From assembly GCF_000382205.1 (NCBI RefSeq), contig NZ_KB907786.1, positions 992,001-1,056,000 of the forward strand: a stretch of DNA of 64,000 bases, read 5' to 3'. Made by a program: the position numbers and the translations under genes. The stretch is from Dyadobacter beijingensis DSM 21582. Lineage in GTDB: Bacteria; Bacteroidota; Bacteroidia; Cytophagales; Spirosomataceae. This document shows, piece after piece, positions 16,948 through 28,982 of the stretch (its first letter is position 1; each line of letters begins with the position of its first letter). The notes under the pieces are model-generated. The model saw only the letters and a list, made by a program, of their open reading frames with translations, made no database searches and was not told the DNA's origin.

Positions 16948-17829
16948 TCAGGCCCAGATCATCGTCACCAGCCCGAGCAGCATGATGATCTTGCACAGGC
17001 TGCTGATCGCCTTGAAATCGCGGCGGGTATCGGCCTGGTAAAGCCGCAACACGAGCAATGCGATGGGGAGAAGGAGGAGCAGGAAAAGCAATGTGAGCAG
17101 GTTGTTCTGCAACGCCTGCGCCATGATGAAAAGCGCGAGCACAAAAACGACAGTTACCGAATAGAGGAACGTTTTCGTACGCCGGATTCCCCAGATGATC
17201 GGCAGCGTGCGGCAGCCATGCGCCTCGTCGCCGCGAATGTCCTCCATGTCTTTCACCACCTCGCGGATCAGTGAAATAAAGAACGAGAAAACGGCGTAAA
17301 TGAACACCAGATGCCGGTTTTCGGGGTAATGCACCGTGAGAATGAGCAAGGTGAGGCCCGTCAGCAGCGATACGATGAAGTTGCCGATAAAAGGCAGCCG
17401 CTTGTAACGCTCCGAATAAAACCAGAGCAGCGTAATGGAAAACACATTGACAATGAAGATATAAGGACTCACGATCAGCCCCAGTACCGCTCCGAGCACA
17501 TTCAGCACCTGGTGCGCGCCCATGGCCCACCGGCGTTTCAGGTAGCGGCCTACGACCACGCGTTCGGGCTTGTTGACGATGTCGATCTTGACATCGAAAT
17601 AGTCGTTGATAATATAGCCGGCGGCAGCGATGCAGACGGTGGAAAGCGCGAGTACGAACATGTCCGGGTCGGACACGATCGCTTTCCATTCGTGCCTGGG
17701 GCCGATGAGCAGAATACGTGTAAGATATTGGGTGAGGGCCACAATGATCAGGTTGGTCATGCGCACAAGACGCGCACTACCGGTGACATAATCCCACGTT
17801 GTAATCTTGGGCCGGGCCGACACATTCAT
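16948..17829 (-). CDS. UbiA-family prenyltransferase (geranylgeranylglycerol-phosphate geranylgeranyltransferase type)
   Basis: A 293-residue membrane prenyltransferase with about nine helices. The first Asp-rich motif is NDYFDVKID (75-83) and the second lies in DMEDIRGDEAHG (about 190-200); both bind the Mg-diphosphate of the prenyl donor. The nearest annotated family in Bacteroidota is geranylgeranylglycerol-phosphate geranylgeranyltransferase, although its lipid product in these bacteria is not established. Menaquinone (MenA) and heme O (CtaB) roles are less likely from motif context. It is divergent from bshA with about 180 bp between them. Confidence 0.82.
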   Translation of the reverse strand: MNVSARPKITTWDYVTGSARLVRMTNLIIVALTQYLTRILLIGPRHEWKAIVSDPDMFVLALSTVCIAAAGYIINDYFDVKIDIVNKPERVVVGRYLKRRWAMGAHQVLNVLGAVLGLIVSPYIFIVNVFSITLLWFYSERYKRLPFIGNFIVSLLTGLTLLILTVHYPENRHLVFIYAVFSFFISLIREVVKDMEDIRGDEAHGCRTLPIIWGIRRTKTFLYSVTVVFVLALFIMAQALQNNLLTLLFLLLLLPIALLVLRLYQADTRRDFKAISSLCKIIMLLGLVTMIWA

Positions 17830-18010
17830 GAAGTTTGACGCTGGAAAAAGAAGGTTTAGGCAATAAAATTATTCAATTTATCCCATTAACGACAATTCTG
17901 CACTTCTTTATCCATTTGTGGGATAAAAAACGCGCATTTGTTGTTAGGTAGTGAAAGCCGCCAACCGGGCGGTTGTTCAGACCGGACATTCAACCATTTG
18001 CTGACTTATT

Positions 18011-19153
18011 ATGAAAATTGGTATCGTATGCTATCCTACCTTCGGAGGAAGCGGTGTGGTAGCTACCGAACTTGGAAAGGCCCTGGCAAAGGCTGGCCAC
18101 CAGGTTCATTTCATTACCTATTCCCAGCCCCAACGGCTGGATTTTTTTAATGAAAACCTCTATTACCATGAAGTAAATATACCCGCCTATCCGCTGTTTC
18201 AGTACCCGCCGTATGAATCGGCGCTATCGAGTGAAATGGTGCACGTGGTAGCCAATGCGGGGCTCGATTTGCTTCACGTACATTACGCGATCCCGCACGC
18301 GTCTTCGGCCTACCTGGCCAAACAGATCCTGGCCGCACAAGGCATTCATATTCCCGTGATCACGACATTGCACGGTACGGACATTACCCTGGTAGGCAAA
18401 GATCCGTCGTACGAGCCGGTGGTAACGTTCAGTATCAACCAGTCGGACGGCATTACCACCGTTTCCGATTCCCTGAGAAAAGACACCTACGATCATTTCA
18501 AGATCACCAAAGACATTGAGGTGATCCCAAACTTCATCGATCTCGACCGTTTCAATCGCCAGAAGAAGGATCATTTCAAACTCGCCATTTGCCCTAATAA
18601 TGAAAAGCTCGTCGTACATACGTCCAATTTCCGGAAGGTGAAGCGTATCGACGACGTGATCATGATCTTTGAAAAACTGCGCAAGCTGCTGCCCGCGAAA
18701 TTGCTTCTCGTAGGCGATGGCCCCGAACGTTTGCGGATCGAGCGTTTGTGTAAAGACCTCGATATGCTGTCGGATGTGCGTTTCCTGGGTAAGCTCGACG
18801 CGATCGAAGAGGTGCTGTCCGTGGCGGACCTCTTCCTGATGCCCTCCGAAACCGAAAGCTTCGGGCTTGCGGCGTTGGAAGCATTGGCGTGCGAAGTGCC
18901 GATCATTACATCGAATGCCGGCGGTCTGCCCGAGCTGAACGTGCACGGCGTAACCGGCTTCCTGAGCGACGTCGGCGATGTGGAGGATATGGTGAAACAC
19001 GCCGCTTACATTCTCGACGATGCCAATTTGCCGACGTTCAAGGCGAATGCGCTGGCGAGGGCCAAGGAATTTGATGTAGCGAAGATTTTGCCTCATTATG
19101 AAGCGTATTACGAGCGCGTCGTGGAAAACAGCAAGGCGGTTGATATAGCATAG
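18011..19153 (+). CDS. bshA: N-acetyl-alpha-D-glucosaminyl L-malate synthase
   Basis: A family GT4 glycosyltransferase that joins UDP-GlcNAc to L-malate, the first step of bacillithiol synthesis. The 380-residue protein begins MKIGIVCYPTFGGSGVVATE, the diagnostic BshA start, with the ALSSEMVHVV and HVHYAIPHASSAY segments typical of the family. The GT4 donor-binding EX7E motif is visible as ETESFGLAALEALACEVP (Glu about 281 and 289). BshB and BshC are not in this window. It implies that bacillithiol is the low-molecular-weight thiol of this organism. Confidence 0.95.
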   Translation: MKIGIVCYPTFGGSGVVATELGKALAKAGHQVHFITYSQPQRLDFFNENLYYHEVNIPAYPLFQYPPYESALSSEMVHVVANAGLDLLHVHYAIPHASSAYLAKQILAAQGIHIPVITTLHGTDITLVGKDPSYEPVVTFSINQSDGITTVSDSLRKDTYDHFKITKDIEVIPNFIDLDRFNRQKKDHFKLAICPNNEKLVVHTSNFRKVKRIDDVIMIFEKLRKLLPAKLLLVGDGPERLRIERLCKDLDMLSDVRFLGKLDAIEEVLSVADLFLMPSETESFGLAALEALACEVPIITSNAGGLPELNVHGVTGFLSDVGDVEDMVKHAAYILDDANLPTFKANALARAKEFDVAKILPHYEAYYERVVENSKAVDIA

Positions 19154-19280
19154 GAAACCGCCGGTACGCCGATAGCGCCGCTCAGTTTCCGGTTTCGTCT
19201 TTCATGCGGTTTTCCTTATATTCGTGTGCTAATTATGTTAGGTTTACGTTATTGATTGAGGTAAAAAACATTGTTAAAAG

Positions 19281-19538
19281 ATGAAAGTGCTATTTAATAT
19301 ATTATTCATATTCCTGCTCCTGATCGCATTTGTACCGTTTTTCCGCCGTTTTCTTTTCCATTTGCTGGTGGGCAGGCAGCTGATCAAGCAGCAGGAAAAA
19401 GCATATCGCGCGCAGCAGCAGGCCGAGCGGGCCCGCACGAAGCCAGGCGGCATCCGGGTGGACACAGCGCCGCCGAATGCCAACGAATCTTCCCGGTTCA
19501 AAGGCGGCGAATATGTGGATTATGAGGAAGTAAAGTAG
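19281..19538 (+). CDS. DUF4834 small membrane protein
   Basis: An 85-residue protein with one N-terminal helix (MKVLFNILFIFLLLIAFVPF) followed by an Arg/Gln-rich tail and a C-terminal GGEYVDYEEVK. This fits the DUF4834 family found in Bacteroidota. The function is unknown. It follows bshA on the same strand after 127 bp, so co-transcription is possible. Confidence 0.8.
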   Translation: MKVLFNILFIFLLLIAFVPFFRRFLFHLLVGRQLIKQQEKAYRAQQQAERARTKPGGIRVDTAPPNANESSRFKGGEYVDYEEVK

Positions 19539-19558
19539 TTTTTTGAAATGCTATAAAA

Positions 19559-19598
19559 CAGAAAGGGCCCGGAGTTGATCCGGGCCCTTTCTGTTTTT
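19559..19598. terminator. Shared intrinsic terminator
   Basis: CAGAAAGGGCCCGG pairs with CCGGGCCCTTTCTG over 14 bp, followed on the plus strand by T5. It sits between the convergent DUF4834 and T9SS genes and probably ends both. Confidence 0.9.
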
Positions 19599-19611
19599 GC
19601 GGCCATATATT

Positions 19612-22600
19612 TTATTGCTTGATAACCTTGAACGCGGCTATTCTGCCTTTTGCATTCACTTGGAGCACGTAAATGCCGGACGGAAGGTTGCCGACATCCA
19701 GCCGATCCTCGCGTCGCCGGGTTGTAATCGTACGCCACACCGTGCCGTTTTGCGAGATCAGCCGGATCGTTTTCTCATCGCCATGCTCCGACTTCACCGT
19801 CAGGACGTCCTGCACCGGGTTCGGGGCAACGATCACCTTGAAGCCGGGTGCATTCGGCTCCGTGCCCGTGATGATTTCCACTTTCAAGGTCGAAGGAGAT
19901 TCGATAACCCCATTGCCGCAACCATTGGAAACGCTGAACAGGCGGTAGTACTGGCTGGGAGACGCCTGGTATAGCTCGAATACGTCCGTCGGGGTGGATG
20001 AATGGCGATCCATTACAAGGCCATCCGTGCCGAACCGGTATGTCCACGGGCCGCCGCCACCCAGCAGTACCGTGATCTTGGGGTTGATTTTACCATCGTA
20101 ATTAATGTACTCCGTTGCAAAGCGGGCAGAGGCCTTTTTGGAGGGAACCAGGGCGTACTCATACGCACCGCTTGCGGTATTCGCATCCGAGGCGGCAACC
20201 CGTATCCGGTATGATTTTCCCACAAAAAGATCAGCCGGCAGGACGGCCCGGATCACATTGTCGCTCGCCTGAAAGCTTACGATCGCTTTGAAATTACGCC
20301 CGGTGGTATCCGAAATCTGAGCGGTCATGACATTCGACGCAGAGAAGGTCCCGGCGGATTTGTAGGTAATAAGAACGGAATCGCCGATGCAGGCGCCAGC
20401 ACCACCCCCAGGCAGTGACAACCTTACCACCGAAACTGACCTGGCCGATGGCGGATTTACTTCGACGGTCGCGGACCCGTTGAAAGTTCCTGCGCCGCAG
20501 CCATTGGTGGCCGATACAATGGTGTAGGTAGTAGTTTGTTTGGGCGAAACTTTTATCGTGCCGCCCGTGCCCGGAGATGAATAAAGCTCGCCAGTAGTGC
20601 CGTCGGACAGCTTGAATAAGGTGCGGTCGAGGATGGACTTGTTGGCGTTGAGTACGAGATAAGTACTTTCACCGCTATTGATCACCGTGTTGCCGGACAA
20701 GGTCAGGTCGGGTTTGGCTGCGACGTACACCGGATAGCTGCGTGACTCGTTATATTTCCTTACCGTCACGCGGATCCAGTAGTAGCTGCCGGGCAATGTC
20801 TGAGGTATTTTCAGGTTGATCGTGCCGACGGGGGTTTTTGTAGAATCCAGCGGTATTTCCGTGTTGTCGGCATAGTTGAACAAAGAAAACCGGATGTAAT
20901 CATCGGAAAGGTCAACGTCGCCTAGCAGCGAATAGGCAGCACGGAAAGTGGTCCCTTCGCAAACGGGACCGGATACGTTCGGCAGTTCAAGTACGGGCTT
21001 CACTTTTACATCCACACTTCCCGAGCTTGTTCCGTAGCCGCAAATGTTGGACACGGCCCGGATCGCATATCGCTTACTTTGGGTAGGATAAACAAGCCAG
21101 GTTTCCGACAGGCTCGAAAGAGTGAGCACGGAGTTGTCCTCCATGATCGTACGGAATGGCGGTGTGCCCGAATAGCTCAGTTTAAGCCTGACCTGCTGGC
21201 CGGCCACTACCTCGCCCTGGCCAGCTTCCGATTCATAGGAAAGGGTAGCGGTCGCAGGTGATGAAATTTCAACGGCAAGGAAATCCGATACGGCACCGTC
21301 GGACGATAAAATGCGGAGGTTGTAGCTGCCCGGCGTCATGGTTTCCGGAATGGAGGTCTTGAAAACCCTGTCCTTTACGCCACTTTGCAGGTCTGTATAT
21401 TCCGAAGCGCCGGCGCGGGCGATCTGAAGGGTATAGCTGGCTCCCGTGTCATTCCCCTCCGTCAACCCGAATGGCACCACCACGGGGCTGCCGCTGCAAT
21501 ACGTCCGATTGCCAACCGGTGGAGAAAACAGGATGCGGTACGGCATCAGCTGAATGTAGGTTGTCAGGTCGACAGGCGCGGTACCGCAGGCATTGGTCGC
21601 GGTTTTAATGGTATAATTTGTCAATTCTCCGGTTTTGGGTGCGATAGGAATGTAGGGGCCGTAGTTTTCGGGGTTAATAAATGTTTTCCCGACCCCGTTT
21701 TCAGTGTAGGTTACCGAGGTGAGCAAGCTGCTCGAATTCACCGTCATCGATAACGGAACGCTGGTCGGCATAAATCGCGCCGGAGCGGCAGATGTGCCCG
21801 GAGGGTAGAGGAAAAACTGGCCCGGAGCGTTTTGCAGGCTGAATTCTTCGACATTACTAAATAGGACAGGATTGGATGAGCTGATCCTGAGGTACGAATT
21901 CGTGCTGCCATCGTTACTGCCCGAAATTTTTACTTTGTATTTACCTCCTTCTTCCATCACCGCGACGGGGCGGTAATCACAGCAGCCCGCATAGAGTTGA
22001 ACGCTGAACTTATTACCTGCCCCGAATTTTCCCACTGTCCCGAAGACGACTTCCAGGCTGTCGTTGTTGCAGACAGCCCGTTTCACGGGTTCCAGGTAAA
22101 TTCCGGGCACTTCCGTGGGAACAACGGACAGCCTGACGGTGCCTGTATTTTCATTCTTAAAACATGCATTGGAGACCGACTTAACCTTGAAATCGGTGGT
22201 TTGTCTCAGGAAGAATTGCTGAGCGGCAAAAGCGTCTCCGGAAAATTCCCTGATCGTTCCGTCTGTTTCCTCCACTTTATAAGGGGCTCCTCCTGTCATT
22301 GAATAGCTGAGCGAGACGCGGCCCGGGATTTTGTAAGAATAATTTGTGGCAGTATAACGGATCGTGGGCGTGGTTTGCGTCTGGATGGCGGTGGCGGCCC
22401 TGGACACCATTGTCGGATTGGTCGTAAGGATTTCGTAAGTGGCCCAATCGTAACCGGAGGCACGTTGCGGTAGGGTAACTTCCAGGTAATCCCCCGACCT
22501 GACCGCATCGTATACGAACGTTTCGGATGGATTGTTCGCCTTGACCCTGATTTTGAATGTGGTGGCAGCCGTGAGCTGGGCGCTCGTGACGAATTTGATA

Positions 22601-23433
22601 CGTGCTTTGGAGCCTGCACAAATTACCTGCCCGTTACCGGACTCATCGACTTCAATGCCCTGTTTCACTTTCAGTTGCAGCGTTTCCGGAGAAGGCAATT
22701 CGAGTTTGCCGCATCCCGAAGAAACCGACTTGATGGTGTACGATTGATCTTTTAGCGGAAACACGGTGAAGTACTGATAGTTTTCGTAAGAAGTAGCGCT
22801 TGAACCGTCCGTCAACTCTACCGTAAATGGCGGCAGGCCGGTCGTATTGACCCGGAACGTAAATATGCCGAAATCGGTGAGCGTCTGGCTTTGCGTGTCA
22901 AACCTTGCCGACGGCGCAGGAGCCGCGAAAATGCGGATATCCGTTCCCGAACTGATGCTGTTAGGGCTTTCGGTGATCAACTGGACAAAAAACTCCTTGA
23001 AGCTGGCAACCTTGAATGCTGTGGGAAACCTGGCGGTGATGACATTGCCGGCAGCCGTTGCGGGAGATTCGGCCGTGGCCGGTACGCTGCCCGATGGGTT
23101 CACCTCGGTAAAGCGTAGCCTGAATTTGGTTTGGGGCGTAAATGCGGTTTCCATCGTCGAAACGCGTAGCTGCACCTCGCCGTTTTCACAAACGCCGGCC
23201 GGCGAAGCATTAATTACTTTGACGAATGCCTGGTTAACAGTGGGCTGGTAGGAGCCGCTGGTCTGCATCGCCCCGCAAAAGTTTTCCGCATGGGCAATGG
23301 TGTAGGTCCCGTTGTTGACGGCGAGTATCTGGCTCGACGTAAAATCCAGGGGGCTGGCATAAAAGCTGTACCGGGTACTGTCGCTGAGGGTAACCTTCAC
23401 TTCCCCAGGCTGTACCCCGAAAAGCGGATCCAC
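19612..23433 (-). CDS. Type IX-secreted giant modular protein, C-terminal part downstream of a frameshift
   Basis: A 1273-residue open frame that is the body of a secreted surface or extracellular protein. It is built from repeated beta-sandwich-like modules of about 180-200 residues, each ending in a signature such as VSSGCGKLELP, VSNICGYGTSSG, ATNGCGAGTFNG or VSNGCGNGVIES. The last ~80 residues (VIVAPNPVQDVLTVKS to the end, FKVIKQ) form a type IX secretion system type A sorting domain. The frame has no real start: it opens at a GTG inside sequence that continues the 154-residue N-terminal frame at 23397-23861. One extra base in the GGGG run at 23415-23418 would restore a single 1416-residue protein. 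The function is unknown; adhesion or cell-surface structure is an inference. Confidence 0.8.
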   Translation of the reverse strand: MDPLFGVQPGEVKVTLSDSTRYSFYASPLDFTSSQILAVNNGTYTIAHAENFCGAMQTSGSYQPTVNQAFVKVINASPAGVCENGEVQLRVSTMETAFTPQTKFRLRFTEVNPSGSVPATAESPATAAGNVITARFPTAFKVASFKEFFVQLITESPNSISSGTDIRIFAAPAPSARFDTQSQTLTDFGIFTFRVNTTGLPPFTVELTDGSSATSYENYQYFTVFPLKDQSYTIKSVSSGCGKLELPSPETLQLKVKQGIEVDESGNGQVICAGSKARIKFVTSAQLTAATTFKIRVKANNPSETFVYDAVRSGDYLEVTLPQRASGYDWATYEILTTNPTMVSRAATAIQTQTTPTIRYTATNYSYKIPGRVSLSYSMTGGAPYKVEETDGTIREFSGDAFAAQQFFLRQTTDFKVKSVSNACFKNENTGTVRLSVVPTEVPGIYLEPVKRAVCNNDSLEVVFGTVGKFGAGNKFSVQLYAGCCDYRPVAVMEEGGKYKVKISGSNDGSTNSYLRISSSNPVLFSNVEEFSLQNAPGQFFLYPPGTSAAPARFMPTSVPLSMTVNSSSLLTSVTYTENGVGKTFINPENYGPYIPIAPKTGELTNYTIKTATNACGTAPVDLTTYIQLMPYRILFSPPVGNRTYCSGSPVVVPFGLTEGNDTGASYTLQIARAGASEYTDLQSGVKDRVFKTSIPETMTPGSYNLRILSSDGAVSDFLAVEISSPATATLSYESEAGQGEVVAGQQVRLKLSYSGTPPFRTIMEDNSVLTLSSLSETWLVYPTQSKRYAIRAVSNICGYGTSSGSVDVKVKPVLELPNVSGPVCEGTTFRAAYSLLGDVDLSDDYIRFSLFNYADNTEIPLDSTKTPVGTINLKIPQTLPGSYYWIRVTVRKYNESRSYPVYVAAKPDLTLSGNTVINSGESTYLVLNANKSILDRTLFKLSDGTTGELYSSPGTGGTIKVSPKQTTTYTIVSATNGCGAGTFNGSATVEVNPPSARSVSVVRLSLPGGGAGACIGDSVLITYKSAGTFSASNVMTAQISDTTGRNFKAIVSFQASDNVIRAVLPADLFVGKSYRIRVAASDANTASGAYEYALVPSKKASARFATEYINYDGKINPKITVLLGGGGPWTYRFGTDGLVMDRHSSTPTDVFELYQASPSQYYRLFSVSNGCGNGVIESPSTLKVEIITGTEPNAPGFKVIVAPNPVQDVLTVKSEHGDEKTIRLISQNGTVWRTITTRRREDRLDVGNLPSGIYVLQVNAKGRIAAFKVIKQ

Positions 23434-23861
23434 ACGTCGTCGAAGACATTGACGGCGTCCGACGTGATATTGGGATTGAGTACAATGCGGCCTTTACTGA
23501 ATACAGTCATGCTGGATGACCAGTCGCTTAACGTAGCAGGCGACGAGGCGGCCACGCGCAGCTGCACGGAATTGTTGGCATAGTTAAGCGAGTCGCTGAT
23601 CACGAATTCGAGCTTGCCTTCGATCATCGTGGCGGGAACTTCCGTGAAATTTCCAGACGTCTCATTTTTGCGGATTTGAATGGAAAACCTGTTATCCGTA
23701 TTCAGGAAACCGTTGACGATGATGCCAAGGCGAACCTTCTTGTTCAGGCAGGTGGTACGGTCGAAATTACCATCGTCGATGGAGATGGATGGTGCCTGCG
23801 CCAGTGCGGTGAAATGTGCGCACAGCCACATTGCAAGAATGCAAGCGTAATTTTTGAACAT
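23397..23861 (-). CDS. Type IX-secreted giant modular protein, N-terminal part (frameshifted)
   Basis: A 154-residue frame with a Sec signal (MFKNYACILAMWLCAHFTALA, cleavage before QAPSIS) and the first half of a module. It runs into a stop just after WIRFSGYSLGK. The other frame reads WIRFSG then VQPGEVKVTLSDST if one base is added, which keeps the module pattern. Together with the 19612-23433 frame it forms one gene of 4250 bp, one base short of a multiple of three. A true frameshift, a sequencing error in a G-run, or programmed slippage are all possible; the run is only four G, so slippage is the weakest option. Confidence 0.75.
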   Translation of the reverse strand: MFKNYACILAMWLCAHFTALAQAPSISIDDGNFDRTTCLNKKVRLGIIVNGFLNTDNRFSIQIRKNETSGNFTEVPATMIEGKLEFVISDSLNYANNSVQLRVAASSPATLSDWSSSMTVFSKGRIVLNPNITSDAVNVFDDVWIRFSGYSLGK

Positions 23862-23954
23862 GTAGGGGAAGAGTTACAAATATTCCTCTAAAATACTGCA
23901 TTGTGCAAATGTCTCAATCGGTGTCACCACTATTTTATTTCAGTTTACACGCAT

Positions 23955-23985
23955 GAAAAAAGCCCCGAAGCAATGCTCCGGGGCT
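23955..23985 (-). terminator. Intrinsic terminator after carB
   Basis: AGCCCCGAAGC and GCTCCGGGGCT form an 11-bp stem (one G-U pair) around a 3-nt loop; the minus strand continues into T6. Confidence 0.85.
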
Positions 23986-24008
23986 GATATTAAGTTTGCA
24001 TCAGATGC

Positions 24009-26852
<2,844 letters not shown>

Positions 26853-26945
26853 AGTAAATGGTAATTTGTAGAAATGAAGGAAATACTTGAACAACTTTTG
26901 GCAGTTGCCTGACGATTTTGAGCAGGGGTACGTCCAAAAATTCCA

Positions 26946-26953
26946 CAAAGTTA
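26946..26953 (-). promoter_or_regulatory. Candidate -7 box (TAACTTTG) for carB
   Basis: An exact TAnnTTTG match on the minus strand, 94 bp before the GTG start; the -33 region is weak. The remaining sequence of 26853-27061 is AT-rich with no gene. Confidence 0.45.
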
Positions 26954-27061
26954 ATCCTCATATCCGAAAATGAAGGGGTTACCCGTTGAAATAACTATAA
27001 AATTTTGAAAATTTTAGTTTAAATAAATGAAAATCAATGTATTGTAAAGTTAATATTCGTG

Positions 27062-28903
27062 CTATTGGAAGGGTGCAATGGCCGGTGCCGAGATGTCGAA
27101 GTCGCGTAAGCGGAGTGGCACATTGCCGGAAGTGGCAAATCGGGTAGGAGATGAAAGTTCGGGGATGTTTACATAATAACCGAAGCGCAATTGCAGGGTA
27201 TTGAATGTCAGGTTTTCGTTTCGAAGCCGTAATCCCAGCCCGTAGCCCTGGTAAAGCGGGCTTTCCCAAATGTGCCGTTCGCCATTGACCAAACCCAGGT
27301 CCGCAAATACGAAATAGGCGATCCGGAAACCCAAAAGGCTTTTGTCGGAAAAGAAAACCGTTTCCGTGCCGATCGTCAGTTTCTTCGTGCCGATGAGCCG
27401 GTCGTTATTAATGCCCCTGATGCCGCGGTCGCCGCTGATATTCAGGTAGTCGAGCGGGTCGCGGTTAATGCCTTTGGCGAATTTGATATTGACGAACTGC
27501 CGGAAGAAGCTGTAACGGAACGGGATGAGGTTACTGATGTAGTTGATCTCGCCATTGATGACGCCCTGCTGCGCCCGCCCGTTTTTGGAATACGACCCCA
27601 CATTGGCCAATCCGTAGAGATAGCCGAGGTTGTGCGGCAGGTATTTGCCTGTTGCGAACTGGATGCCGCCGTACCCCCGCGCGCCGAATTCCGTATTCTC
27701 CCGGCCGATCGTGAGCGCGAACAGGCTGCCCACGGGCACGTCCTCCGTACGCCCGAAGCCGTAAATCAATACGTCGCGTTTATAGTTCCGGTTGGAAAAA
27801 CCGAGACTGACAAGCGTTGCCGTGCGGTTCCAGTAGTTTTTGTTCAGATTCGGCGCGACTTCCGGGCGTTCGTCGTAGTTGTATTTGTTATGCCTGAATG
27901 CGGTTACGATCCGAGAATTTTCGGCAAGCTTGCTGTTGGGAAAAGGGAATTTGAATGCTCGCCCGATCCAGAAATCGTAGTATTTGTAATCAGTGAGGAG
28001 CAGGGTCAACGAATCTTTCGTCTCGACCACCCGCCGGTACTGCCGGGTATTGTAATGCCCCAGCTCCACGGCGCCCGCGTACTTGGTTTCAGTCGTGATA
28101 AACCGCCGGAACATCCGTACCGATTGCTCCTTCAATTCCCGTTCGAATATGAAGCTCGCCTGGGCGGTAATGAAGGTTTTACCGATATAAGGGATCGTGT
28201 AAATGGCCCTGAACTGGAACTTGCCGTTTTTCGTCGTATCCTTCGAATCCCAGCGGATCGCCGTTCGCTGGGAATGCGTCGTTCCGCGGACGTTGATGTT
28301 TTCGAGCCCGACATTGAATTTATTGAAAGAACTGAACCCGCCCGAGAAGTTGAGCGACCAGGAGTCCTGGATGAGCACCATAATGTCGGCCATCCAGGTT
28401 ACATCTTTCCGCGGGATCACGATGATACGCGCATCGACGAACATCCGGTTCGAACGCAGCAGCCGCTCGGTGTCCTTCAACACATGCGCCTGAATGTCGT
28501 CGCCTTCGGAAAATAGGAGGAAGGAGCGCCGGATAATGCCCTCCCTCGTGTTGGTATGCACGCTTTTGCTTAAAAACCGTTCAAGCTGGTTGCCTTTGCG
28601 CGTCGTGTCGTAAACCGATTCGCCGAGGATGTTGAGCTGCCGGATGTAAATTTTCCGGATCACCATGCCTTCGTACGGCGTGAACGGGTTCGTTTCGATT
28701 TCCTTCACCTCCGTGACTTTGCCCTGGTTGTACACATCCCTGAAAAGCAGGCGGTATACGGCCCGCGAGAATTTGGTTTTGGACATCCGGGCTTTGAGGT
28801 TGGTGTACCGGATACTGTCGCGGCTGTGCACCTCTACGCTGTCGGGGTTTTGGGCCGACGCGAAGCAGGAGAGCATCAGAAACAACAGTAAATATTTCCA
28901 CAT
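27062..28903 (-). CDS. BamA/TamA-family outer-membrane protein
   Basis: A 613-residue protein with a Sec signal (MWKYLLLFLMLSCFASA, cleavage before QNPDS); the start is placed there rather than further upstream. Residues about 75-180 read like a POTRA-like region (EGMVIRKIYIRQLNILGES and the following REGIIRRSFLLFSEGDDI), and the remainder is a beta-barrel with repeated aromatic-ending strands. The C-terminal strand LRLRNENLTFNTLQLRFGYY fits the Omp85 superfamily. It is a short relative of BamA/TamA and probably inserts or secretes proteins at the outer membrane. It follows the thioredoxin-fold gene by about 80 bp on the same strand. Confidence 0.82.
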   Translation of the reverse strand: MWKYLLLFLMLSCFASAQNPDSVEVHSRDSIRYTNLKARMSKTKFSRAVYRLLFRDVYNQGKVTEVKEIETNPFTPYEGMVIRKIYIRQLNILGESVYDTTRKGNQLERFLSKSVHTNTREGIIRRSFLLFSEGDDIQAHVLKDTERLLRSNRMFVDARIIVIPRKDVTWMADIMVLIQDSWSLNFSGGFSSFNKFNVGLENINVRGTTHSQRTAIRWDSKDTTKNGKFQFRAIYTIPYIGKTFITAQASFIFERELKEQSVRMFRRFITTETKYAGAVELGHYNTRQYRRVVETKDSLTLLLTDYKYYDFWIGRAFKFPFPNSKLAENSRIVTAFRHNKYNYDERPEVAPNLNKNYWNRTATLVSLGFSNRNYKRDVLIYGFGRTEDVPVGSLFALTIGRENTEFGARGYGGIQFATGKYLPHNLGYLYGLANVGSYSKNGRAQQGVINGEINYISNLIPFRYSFFRQFVNIKFAKGINRDPLDYLNISGDRGIRGINNDRLIGTKKLTIGTETVFFSDKSLLGFRIAYFVFADLGLVNGERHIWESPLYQGYGLGLRLRNENLTFNTLQLRFGYYVNIPELSSPTRFATSGNVPLRLRDFDISAPAIAPFQ

Positions 28904-28982
28904 GGGCTTATCCGGGTTCCAAATCAACTGTCTCTTAACGCAAACGCACCCGGGGTAGGTATGCAACCAATACCGGAGTTAA

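Noticed and set aside
19154..19280. Weak hairpin GAAACCG/CGGTTTC after bshA
   Set aside because: The stem is short, the spacing is long and no T-run follows, so I did not call it a terminator.
23397..23861. Treating the 154-residue frame as a separate small secreted protein
   Set aside because: It ends mid-module and the neighbouring frame continues the same module after a one-base shift, so it is better read as the broken N-terminus of the large protein.
27272..28516. 414-codon plus-strand frame
   Set aside because: It is antisense to the BamA/TamA-like gene.
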